Origin: BMS3Abin12 sp964487445
GTDB lineage: Bacteria > Pseudomonadota > Gammaproteobacteria > 21-64-14
Assembly: GCA_964487445.1 (NCBI GenBank)
Contig: CAZAQG010000075.1
Coordinates: 1 to 11,399 of the forward strand
Length of the DNA: 11,399 nucleotides
Direction: 5' to 3'
This document shows, piece by piece, positions 5,398 through 11,399 of this stretch. The position numbers were made by a program, and so were the translations under genes. The first letter of the stretch is position 1; each line of letters begins with the position of its first letter. The notes under the pieces were generated by a model that saw only the letters and a program-made list of their open reading frames with translations, had not been told where the DNA came from and made no database searches.

Positions 5398-7787
5398 TCG
5401 AGACCATCGACGAATTGTTGCGCGAGCGGCGCGAATCGCTGTTCATGCTGCTGCACCGCTACCTGGGGCTGGGGCGGCGATTCCTCTTGTACTCGGACCT
5501 GTGGGACGAGTTCCAGCGTTTCTGTGAGTCCCGTGAGGGGGCGCCGATGTGCGACGGCGGGCTGGCGCGGATCATCGGCGCCGCTCAAGAGGCGGCGCTG
5601 GAGGCGCCGTGGTTCTATCTGGCGGTACGCCCCCGGGTCGCACGCTGGATCTACCTGCGTTTCCACGTCGACTCCATGGAGTACCAGGAGATCAGCGCCG
5701 GCGAGTTCCTGGCGTTCAAGGAGCGGCTGGCGACGGATCGCGCGTTCGCCGATCCCTGGGTCCTGGAAATCGACCTGGGGCCCTTCGGTCGCGGGTTCCC
5801 GAAACTCAAGGAGTCGCGATCCATCGGGCGTGGGGTGGAGTTTCTCAACCGCCGCCTGTCGAGCCAGTTGTTCCAGGAACTCGGCAAGGGGGATCAGCGG
5901 TTACTGGATTTTCTGCGCGTTCACCAGGCACGCGGCCGCCAACTCATGCTCAACGGTCTGATCCGCGACGTCCCGCAACTGCGCCGGGCCCTGCGGCGTG
6001 CCGAGGACTACCTCTCCACGCAGCCGGCGGATGCCGACTGGGAACAGGTCGGCCACACCTTGCACAGCCTCGGGTTCGAGCCCGGATGGGGGCGCGCCGC
6101 GGAACGCATGCGCGATACGCTAAATCTGCTCACCGACATCCTCGAGGCGCCGGAGCCCAGCAGCCTCGAGCGGTTCCTGGGTCGCATCCCTATGATCTTC
6201 AGCATCGCGATCTTCTCGCCGCACGGCTTCTTCGGCCAGTCGAAGGTGCTCGGGCTGCCGGATACCGGCGGGCAGGTGGTCTATATCCTCGATCAGGTCC
6301 GCGCGCTGGAGAAGGAGATGCGGCGGCGGATCGCCGAGCAGGGGATCGACATCGAGCCGCAGATCGTGGTCGTGACCCGCCTCATCCCGGAGGCACGCGG
6401 CACCACCTGCGACGAGCGCATGGAGCACATCATCGGCACCGAGCGCGCGCGCATCCTGCGCGTACCGTTTCGGAGGCCGGACGGTAACGTGTTGCCACAC
6501 TGGATCTCCCGTTTCGAGGTCTGGCCCTATCTGGAAGAGTTCGCCATGGAGGCGGAGACCGAGCTGCTGGCCGAACTCGGCGGTCGTCCGGACCTCATCA
6601 TCGGCAATTACTCCGACGGCAACCTCGTGGCGACCCTGCTCGCCCAGCGCCTGCACGTGACCCAGTGCAACATTGCTCACGCGCTGGAGAAGCCGAAATA
6701 CCTCTATTCGGATCTGTACTGGCAGCAGAACGAGAGCCAGTATCACTTCTCGTGCCAGTTTACCGCCGATCTCATTGCGATGAACGCCAGCGATTTCATC
6801 ATCGCCAGCACCTACCAGGAGATCGCCGGCCGCGAGGACGGCCAGGGGCAATACGAGAGCTATTCGGCGTTCACGATGCCCGGTCTCTACCGGGTGGTGA
6901 ACGGCATCGACCTGTTCGACCCGAAGTTCAACATCGTATCGCCCGGTGCCGATGCGGGGGTCTACTTTTCCTACGCCGAGCAGGACCGGCGCCTGACCGG
7001 CCTACATACGGAGATCGAGGACCTGATCTTCGGCGGACCGCGTGCCGACGCGCGCGGCGTCCTGGGCGACCGGGACAAGCCGCTGTTGTTCACCATGGCG
7101 CGACTCGACCGGATCAAGAACATTGCAGGTCTGGTGGATTGGTTCGGCAGCGATCCGGCGTTGCGGGAGTCGGCGAACCTCCTGGTGGTCGCGGGGCATG
7201 TGAATGCCGCCGACTCGGATGACCGGGAGGAGCAGGAGCAGATCGGGCGGATGCACGAACTGATGGAACGCCACGGGCTCGATTCCCAGGTCCGCTGGCT
7301 GGGCCTGCACCTGGAGAAAAACCTATCCGGCGAGCTGTACCGCTACGTGGCCGATCGCCGCGGCGCCTTCGTGCAGCCGGCCCTGTTCGAGGCATTCGGC
7401 CTGACGGTGATCGAGGCGATGGCCTCCGGTCTGCCCACCTTCGCGACCCGCTACGGCGGACCACTGGAGATCATCGAGCACGGGTGCTCGGGTTTCCATA
7501 TCGACCCCAACCACGGCGAGGAGGCCAGCCGCATGATGGCGGAGTTCTTCGCCCGTTGTGTGAAAGAGCCGGGCTATTGGGGCCAACTCTCCCAGGGTGC
7601 GATCGCGCGGGTGCGCAGCCGTTACACCTGGGAGTTGTATGCGGAACGGATGATGACGCTCTCGCGCATCTACGGGTTCTGGAAATACGTGACCAATCTG
7701 GAGCGTGACGAGATCCGCCGCTACCTGGAGATGCTGTATACGCTCCAGTTCCGCCCGCTGGCGCACGCGGTGCTGCCGCCGGACTGA
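5394..7787 (+). CDS. Sucrose synthase (sucrose + NDP = NDP-glucose + fructose)
   Basis: At 797 residues this matches the usual 790-810 for bacterial and plant sucrose synthases. An N-terminal regulatory region (about 1-265) begins IDELLRERRESLFMLLHRYL and precedes the GT-B GT4 core (about 266-750). Diagnostic motifs are PDTGGQVVYILDQVRALE (289-306), KPKYLYSDLYW (433-443), YHFSCQFTADLIAMN (450-464), ASTYQEIAG (471-479), MARLDRIKN (568-576, Arg570 and Lys575) and FEAFGLTVIE (665-674), where Glu666 and Glu674 are the EX7E pair. The stretch before GELYRY reads LGLHLEKNLS (636-645); plant enzymes have Gln and Asn in the equivalent loop, here His638 and Ser644. This fits bacterial enzymes, which often prefer ADP to UDP. 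The reaction is reversible; with the upstream kinase, cleavage would yield NDP-glucose and fructose-6-phosphate. The start is GTG, overlapping the previous stop by 4 bp. Third and last gene of the operon. Confidence 0.97.
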   Translation: MIETIDELLRERRESLFMLLHRYLGLGRRFLLYSDLWDEFQRFCESREGAPMCDGGLARIIGAAQEAALEAPWFYLAVRPRVARWIYLRFHVDSMEYQEISAGEFLAFKERLATDRAFADPWVLEIDLGPFGRGFPKLKESRSIGRGVEFLNRRLSSQLFQELGKGDQRLLDFLRVHQARGRQLMLNGLIRDVPQLRRALRRAEDYLSTQPADADWEQVGHTLHSLGFEPGWGRAAERMRDTLNLLTDILEAPEPSSLERFLGRIPMIFSIAIFSPHGFFGQSKVLGLPDTGGQVVYILDQVRALEKEMRRRIAEQGIDIEPQIVVVTRLIPEARGTTCDERMEHIIGTERARILRVPFRRPDGNVLPHWISRFEVWPYLEEFAMEAETELLAELGGRPDLIIGNYSDGNLVATLLAQRLHVTQCNIAHALEKPKYLYSDLYWQQNESQYHFSCQFTADLIAMNASDFIIASTYQEIAGREDGQGQYESYSAFTMPGLYRVVNGIDLFDPKFNIVSPGADAGVYFSYAEQDRRLTGLHTEIEDLIFGGPRADARGVLGDRDKPLLFTMARLDRIKNIAGLVDWFGSDPALRESANLLVVAGHVNAADSDDREEQEQIGRMHELMERHGLDSQVRWLGLHLEKNLSGELYRYVADRRGAFVQPALFEAFGLTVIEAMASGLPTFATRYGGPLEIIEHGCSGFHIDPNHGEEASRMMAEFFARCVKEPGYWGQLSQGAIARVRSRYTWELYAERMMTLSRIYGFWKYVTNLERDEIRRYLEMLYTLQFRPLAHAVLPPD

Positions 7788-7938
7788 ACGGGCCGTCCGC
7801 GCGGCTCCACTGCGGCTGCGTTCAAGAGGTGGGGGCGGCGAGTGAACGGGATAAAGACGCGCAGGATCCGTCAGGTGTGTATCGAAGAGACGGGCGCGAT
7901 CCACCCGGGGTGACGCCGGACTTCGTTCGAAGTGAGAT
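7788..7938. other. Convergent intergenic gap with no clear terminator
   Basis: The 151 bp between sucrose synthase and the DUF2914 gene should end transcription from both sides. No stem followed by a T tract was found on either strand. The only notable symmetry is ACTTCG-TT-CGAAGT at 7920-7933, just past the DUF2914 stop. Termination here may be Rho-dependent or bidirectional through a weak hairpin. No gene is seen. Confidence 0.5.
7920..7933. repeat. Short inverted repeat ACTTCG-TT-CGAAGT in the convergent gap
   Basis: Perfect 6-bp arms flank a 2-bp centre. It begins 6 bp beyond the stop codon of the minus-strand DUF2914 gene. The 2-nt loop is too small for a relaxed hairpin (a 6-nt loop with a 4-bp stem is more realistic), and no T run follows. 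It is a possible 3'-end processing or weak terminator element. Confidence 0.35.
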
Positions 7939-8424
7939 TCAGTGTTTGGAATTGGGCGCCGGCGCCGGGTTTTCGGGCGCGGTGCGCGGTGGAGGAGTCG
8001 CCGCCACGTAGTCGAACATCTCCGCGTGCAGGGGCCAGCCCGAGCCGTTGGTGACCACCACGGTCCAGCGCCCGAGCTGCTTGGGGTCGAGGGTTTTTCG
8101 GGAATAGACCCGCCAGCGCGGGCCGCCGATATGGAAGCGTACCTTGGCCATCACCCGTCCGTGGTACATCCAGCGGTGGACGATGGTCTTGCCGGTCATG
8201 CCGCGGATCTCGCTGAAGTAGTACACGTGGTCCACGGAGTTTGGCAGGGTCACGATGTCGTCGACCGGCTCGCGGTTGCGGATCGCGCGGGTGAACTGGG
8301 ATCGCACTACCGGGTTTGGGCGCGCCTGCGCGGGCGCCGGGTGGGAGGCGGCGGCACCCGCCGCAGTCGCCGTGAGGAGCAACGCTCCGCCGAGCAGGGC
8401 GCGTGGAAGGAAAGATGCGTTCAT
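7939..8424 (-). CDS. DUF2914 domain protein, secreted or periplasmic, function unknown
   Basis: This 161-residue protein has a clear Sec-type signal peptide (hydrophobic LLGGALLLTATAAG at 10-23, Ala-rich cleavage region about 22-27) and a mature part of about 135 residues. The core matches DUF2914 as remembered from proteobacterial proteins: RSQFTRAIRNREPVDD (41-56), VYYFSEIRGMTGKTIVHRW (67-85), GGPRWRVYSRKTL (100-112) and GRWTVVV (118-124). The regular aromatic and charged pattern suggests a small beta-rich domain. A proline- and alanine-rich tail (141-161) looks flexible. It has no Cys pair, lipobox or recognisable catalytic motif. It lies 54 bp downstream of ptsP on the same strand with its own strong ribosome binding site, so it may be the last gene of the rppH-ptsP unit. 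Its role is unknown. Confidence 0.85.
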   Translation of the reverse strand: MNASFLPRALLGGALLLTATAAGAAASHPAPAQARPNPVVRSQFTRAIRNREPVDDIVTLPNSVDHVYYFSEIRGMTGKTIVHRWMYHGRVMAKVRFHIGGPRWRVYSRKTLDPKQLGRWTVVVTNGSGWPLHAEMFDYVAATPPPRTAPENPAPAPNSKH

Positions 8425-8434
8425 CGGTTCATCG

Positions 8435-8441
8435 ACCTCCT
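8435..8441 (-). promoter_or_regulatory. Strong ribosome binding site of the DUF2914 gene
   Basis: On the minus strand this reads AGGAGGT, a near-perfect complement of the 16S rRNA tail, 10 nt before the ATG at 8424. Another ATG at 8432 is only 2 nt away and out of frame, so 8424 is the start. Confidence 0.75.
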
Positions 8442-8478
8442 GCGAATGCCGGGCGCACGCTCCCGCGTCGCTGCGGTG

Positions 8479-10743
8479 TCAATTTCCGGCGCGAATCAAT
8501 CCGCCGAGGCCGGCCTGCTCCAGTGCGTCGTAGATGCACCGGCGGATTGGCGCCGGGTCATCCAGATCCAACACCCGATCCAGCAGTTCCCGCGCCCGCG
8601 CCTGGGGGAAGCTGCGGATCACCCACTTCACGCGAGGCAGGTTTGCGGTACTGGTACTGAGAGAGTCGATTCCCATGCCGAGCAAGAGCACCGCCGCGGC
8701 CGGATCCCCGGCCATCTCCCCGCACACGCTCACCGGCTTTCCGTGGCGGTGAGCGCCCTCGACCACCTGCAGCAGCGCGCGCAGCACCGCCGGATGCAGC
8801 GAGTCGTAGAGCGCCGCCACGCGCCCATTGTTGCGATCGACCGCGAGCAGGTACTGGGTAAGGTCGTTGGTGCCCACGGAGAGGAAATCCACGCGGCGCG
8901 CGAAGGCCTCGGCCTGATACACCGCCGAGGGGACCTCGATCATAGCGCCGAGGGGCGGCATGCGCACCGACTCGCCCTCGGCGACCAGTTCCTGATAGGC
9001 GCGGCGGATCAATTGCAGGGCCTCGTCGAGTTCCGCGACCCGGCTCACCATGGGGAGCAGGACCTGGAGATTGCGCACCTCGGCATCGGCCCGCAGCATG
9101 GCGCGCAGCTGCGTGATGAAGATCTCCGGATGATCGAGACTGATGCGGATGCCGCGCCAGCCGAGGAACGGGTTCTCCTCGTGCACCGGGAAATAGGGCA
9201 GGGCCTTGTCGCCGCCCACATCCAGCGTGCGCAAAGTCACCGGGCGCGGCGCGAAGGCGCGCAGCACCTGCCGATAGAGGGCGCACTGCTCGTCCTCCCC
9301 GGGGAAACGATCGCGGATCATGAACGGGAGTTCGGTCCGGTAGAGGCCCACGCCCTCCGCGCCGCTACGCAACGAGGGACCGATATCCGCGAGCAGACCG
9401 GTATTGACGTAGAGCGGGATACGCACGCCGTCGGGGGTCTCGGCCGGCAGATCGTGCAACGCCTCCAACCCGGAAGTCAGACGCGCCTCCTGAGCGGCGA
9501 GGCGCTGGAACTCCTTGCGCACCACGGCGTTGGGGCGCACATAGACACGCCCCTGATAGCCGTCGACGATCAGCGGCTGCCCGTCGAGGCGCCCGATACG
9601 CAGATCCTCGACGCCCACCACTGCCGGGATTCCCATGGCGCGCGCCAGGATCGCCACATGCGAGGTGCCCGAACCGCGCAGGCAGACCACGCCGGCCAAC
9701 CGTTCCCGAGGGATCTCGGCGAGTTGAGTCGCGCTGATCTCCTCCCCGATGAGGATGGCGTGCTCCGGATAGTCCTTGGCCGCCGGTGTGCGCGACTGGA
9801 GATGGATGAGGATGCGCCGGCCCAGATCGCGGATATCCTCGCCGCGCTCGCGCAGATAGGTATCGTGCATCTCCTCGAAGCGCTGCACGTGTTCCTGGAT
9901 CGTTGCGCGCAACGCCCCGGGGGCCCAATTGCCGGTGCGCACCCGTGCGAGCGCACCGCCGAGCAGGCTCTCGCCGTCGAGCATGAGCGCATAGGCGTCG
10001 AACAGGGCGTGCTCCTCCGGGGGCAGCACGTCCTTCATGCGCGCGCTCAGCGTCTGGATCTCCGCACGCACGGCGGAGAAGGCATCGCGCAAGGCGGCCT
10101 CCTCGCGCGCGGGGTCCTCGGCCGCTCGGTCCGGCACCGCCTGCAATTCGGCGGGCGGATAGATTGCCGCCGCGGTTCCGATCCCGACCCCCGGGGATCC
10201 GGCCAGGCCGTTGAGGAAACGCGGCTCGATCGCACGGTGCCCCGGGGGTTCCTCGAGACGGCCCCCCGCCTCGGCGTGCGCAATGGCGCCGGCGAGTTGC
10301 GCGGCCAGAGTCACCAGGAAACTGACCTCGTCCTCGGCATACTTGCGCCGTTCGCGGCTGCGTACCACCAGCACCCCCAGGACCTTGCGGTAATGGATGA
10401 TCGGCACACCGAGAAAGCCGTGGTACAGATCCTCGCCGGTCTTGGCCACGAACCGGTAGTTGGGGTGCGCCGGCGCGTCCTCCATGTTCAGCGGCTCGGC
10501 ACGTGCGCACACCAAACCGATCAACCCCTCGTGCAGCTTCAGCCGGACCTTGCCCACCCGCGCCGGATTCAGGCCCTCGGTGGCCATGAGCACATTCTCG
10601 CCGCGCTCGCGCTCGCTCAGATAGACGGAACAGGCGTCGGCGGATACCGCGGCGCGCACACGCGCCACGGTGATGGCGAGCGCCTGCGCGAGATTCGCGG
10701 CGGCGCTCACCTCCTGCACGATGCGGCTCAGGATCTCCAGCAT
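8479..10743 (-). CDS. ptsP: Phosphoenolpyruvate-protein phosphotransferase PtsP (enzyme I of the nitrogen PTS)
   Basis: This cytoplasmic protein of 754 residues takes phosphate from phosphoenolpyruvate and starts the regulatory PtsP-NPr-EIIA(Ntr) relay. The domain order is that of EI-Ntr. An N-terminal GAF sensor domain (about 1-157) includes ACSVYLSERE and HEGLIGLVCARAEPLN. A linker leads to the enzyme I N-domain, whose phosphohistidine segment GSGTSHVAILARAMGIPAVVG (357-377) has His362 as the phosphorylated residue. The PEP-binding TIM barrel has GAEGVGLYRTELPFM (461-475), LRTLDVGGDK (504-513), GAMIEVPSA (599-607), SVGTNDLTQYLLAVDRNN (622-639) and VSVCGEMAGD (671-680, Cys674 as the acid/base). 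The start MLEILSRIVQEV aligns with known EI-Ntr N-termini; the in-window leader has only a weak ribosome binding site. It follows rppH by 93 bp, as in E. coli, supporting orthology. The NPr and EIIA partners are not in the window. Confidence 0.97.
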   Translation of the reverse strand: MLEILSRIVQEVSAAANLAQALAITVARVRAAVSADACSVYLSERERGENVLMATEGLNPARVGKVRLKLHEGLIGLVCARAEPLNMEDAPAHPNYRFVAKTGEDLYHGFLGVPIIHYRKVLGVLVVRSRERRKYAEDEVSFLVTLAAQLAGAIAHAEAGGRLEEPPGHRAIEPRFLNGLAGSPGVGIGTAAAIYPPAELQAVPDRAAEDPAREEAALRDAFSAVRAEIQTLSARMKDVLPPEEHALFDAYALMLDGESLLGGALARVRTGNWAPGALRATIQEHVQRFEEMHDTYLRERGEDIRDLGRRILIHLQSRTPAAKDYPEHAILIGEEISATQLAEIPRERLAGVVCLRGSGTSHVAILARAMGIPAVVGVEDLRIGRLDGQPLIVDGYQGRVYVRPNAVVRKEFQRLAAQEARLTSGLEALHDLPAETPDGVRIPLYVNTGLLADIGPSLRSGAEGVGLYRTELPFMIRDRFPGEDEQCALYRQVLRAFAPRPVTLRTLDVGGDKALPYFPVHEENPFLGWRGIRISLDHPEIFITQLRAMLRADAEVRNLQVLLPMVSRVAELDEALQLIRRAYQELVAEGESVRMPPLGAMIEVPSAVYQAEAFARRVDFLSVGTNDLTQYLLAVDRNNGRVAALYDSLHPAVLRALLQVVEGAHRHGKPVSVCGEMAGDPAAAVLLLGMGIDSLSTSTANLPRVKWVIRSFPQARARELLDRVLDLDDPAPIRRCIYDALEQAGLGGLIRAGN

Positions 10744-10767
10744 AGACGGGGTTCTCGATACGCATAC

Positions 10768-10782
10768 GGAGCCCGGGGCTCC
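10768..10782. repeat. Hairpin-forming inverted repeat between rppH and ptsP
   Basis: GGAGCCC-G-GGGCTCC is a perfect 7-bp inverted repeat around one base. In the minus-strand message it would fold as a 6-bp G+C stem with a 3-nt loop, ending 24 nt before the ptsP start codon. No U tract follows, so it is not a classical terminator. It could modulate ptsP translation or be an mRNA processing site. A looser pair, CTGCGG/CCGCAG, lies at 10794-10826. Confidence 0.45.
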
Positions 10783-10836
10783 CCCCGGTGCCGCTGCGGT
10801 TTTGGTTGCACGCCGTTGGGCCGCAGGGCGCGCGCC

Positions 10837-11334
10837 TCAGAGCGGCGGGCGCGGCGCACCCTCTGAAAACAGCAACGGTGCAAGTTCCCGCAGGGCGCGC
10901 TCGTAGACTTGGCGCTTGAAGGGCACCACCTGCCGGATCGGATACCAGTAATCCACCCAACGCCAGCCGTCGAACTCGGGCCGCCCGTTGCGATCGAGAT
11001 GCACGTCGCACTCGCTGCCCACGAAGCGCAGCAGATACCAGACCTGCTTCTGGCCGATACACACCGGAGTGCGATTGCGGTGGATGTAGCGTCGCGGCAG
11101 GTGATAGCGCAACCAACCCCGGGTGCAACCGGCCACCTCCACGTGGTCTCGCCGCAGCCCGGTCTCCTCGCGCAGCTCGCGAAACAACGCCTGCTCGGGA
11201 CTCTCGCCCGCGCGGATCCCGCCCTGAGGAAACTGCCAGGCATCCTGCCCGATGCGCCGTGCCCAGAACAACCGCCCGCTCCGGTCGGTTAGGATGATCC
11301 CGACGTTTGGACGATATCCATCGTGATCAATCAC
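10837..11334 (-). CDS. rppH: RNA pyrophosphohydrolase RppH (Nudix)
   Basis: The protein removes pyrophosphate from triphosphorylated 5' ends of mRNA, which opens them to 5'-end-dependent decay by RNase E. With the GTG start at 11334 it has 165 residues, against about 176 in E. coli. It begins MIDHDGYRPNVGIIL, the typical RppH N-terminus. The Nudix box GX5EX7REUXEEXGU is complete from Gly38 to Leu60, with Glu44, Arg52, Glu53, Glu56 and Glu57 visible. The family motifs WQFPQGGI (33-40), WLRYHLPRR, PVCIGQKQVWYLL and PEFDGWRWVDYWYPIRQVVPFKR follow in order. An in-frame GTG at 11379 would add 15 residues absent from the family, so the shorter form is preferred. The tail is short and lacks the basic extension of the E. 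coli protein. The neighbour ptsP on the same strand matches the enterobacterial order. Confidence 0.95.
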   Translation of the reverse strand: MIDHDGYRPNVGIILTDRSGRLFWARRIGQDAWQFPQGGIRAGESPEQALFRELREETGLRRDHVEVAGCTRGWLRYHLPRRYIHRNRTPVCIGQKQVWYLLRFVGSECDVHLDRNGRPEFDGWRWVDYWYPIRQVVPFKRQVYERALRELAPLLFSEGAPRPPL

Positions 11335-11344
11335 TTGTAGGATA

Positions 11345-11351
11345 TTCCTCC
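11345..11351 (-). promoter_or_regulatory. Ribosome binding site supporting the GTG start of rppH
   Basis: On the minus strand GGAGGAA ends 10 nt before the GTG at 11334. It lies within the 15-residue in-frame extension that would be coding if the 11379 GTG were used, which argues for the shorter protein. Confidence 0.55.
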
Positions 11352-11399
11352 ACGTCGTACCACTACGCAATTGTTCCACAGCCGCGGGAGTTTTGCCAG

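Noticed and set aside
10794..10826. CTGCGG/CCGCAG pair after rppH as a possible terminator
   Set aside because: The arms are only 6 bp apart from a 21-nt loop and no T tract follows on the minus strand, so it does not meet the usual form of an intrinsic terminator.
7942..10866. 974-codon open frame on the plus strand opposite DUF2914, ptsP and the end of rppH
   Set aside because: It is rich in Arg, His, Ala and Gly with no recognisable domain and lies wholly antisense to well-supported genes. Codon structure of high-G+C genes leaves such open frames by chance.
11335..11379. 15-residue N-terminal extension of RppH from a GTG at 11379
   Set aside because: Known RppH proteins start at the residues M-I-D-x-D-G-Y-R-P-N, which matches the GTG at 11334. 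A ribosome binding site lies within the proposed extension.
1..11399. Mobile elements, CRISPR arrays, phage genes, tRNA or rRNA genes, toxin-antitoxin or defence systems
   Set aside because: No transposase motifs, terminal inverted repeats, spaced direct repeats, cloverleaf sequences or defence-type domains were seen. All large genes are metabolic or housekeeping families.

Overview
The window is about two-thirds G+C and densely coded. It reads as ordinary chromosome of a gammaproteobacterium. The best taxonomic clue is the rppH-ptsP pair at the right end, an order known from Escherichia coli (rppH-ptsP-lgt-thyA). A sucrose synthase plus sucrose-phosphate synthase gene set of the kind found in chemolithotrophic, methylotrophic or halophilic proteobacteria points to a salt-exposed or autotrophic lineage rather than an enteric one. 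The genus cannot be named from the sequence alone.

Left part (1-2031, minus strand): most of a YyaL/DUF255-type thioredoxin-domain protein with an N-terminal hydrophobic export or anchor segment. Its C-terminus runs off the left edge. A 295-bp divergent intergenic region (2032-2326) follows. It holds a perfect 16-bp tandem duplication, a 6+4+6 inverted repeat overlapping a TATATT box on the minus strand, and a TACAAT box with a good ribosome binding site for the rightward genes.

Centre (2327-7787, plus strand): a three-gene sucrose operon with overlapping stop and start codons. It encodes a PfkB-family sugar kinase (probable fructokinase), a sucrose-phosphate synthase with a C-terminal HAD phosphatase-like domain, and sucrose synthase. 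Together they can make sucrose from UDP-glucose and fructose-6-phosphate, split it with a nucleoside diphosphate into NDP-glucose plus fructose, and return the fructose to hexose phosphate. That closes a cycle linking a compatible solute or carbon store to NDP-glucose and glycogen metabolism. The phosphatase-like domain has an Asn where the first acidic residue of HAD motif IV is expected, so its activity is uncertain.

Right part (7939-11334, minus strand): rppH (RNA pyrophosphohydrolase), ptsP (GAF-containing enzyme I of the nitrogen PTS) and a small exported DUF2914 protein. All three are co-oriented and converge on the sucrose operon across a 151-bp gap with no convincing terminator. Nothing here is clearly mobile, phage-derived, CRISPR-related or a new defence system. 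The points most worth checking are the phosphatase motif, the nucleotide preference of the sucrose synthase, the exported YyaL protein, the DUF2914 gene in place of lgt, and the possible operator between the divergent genes.
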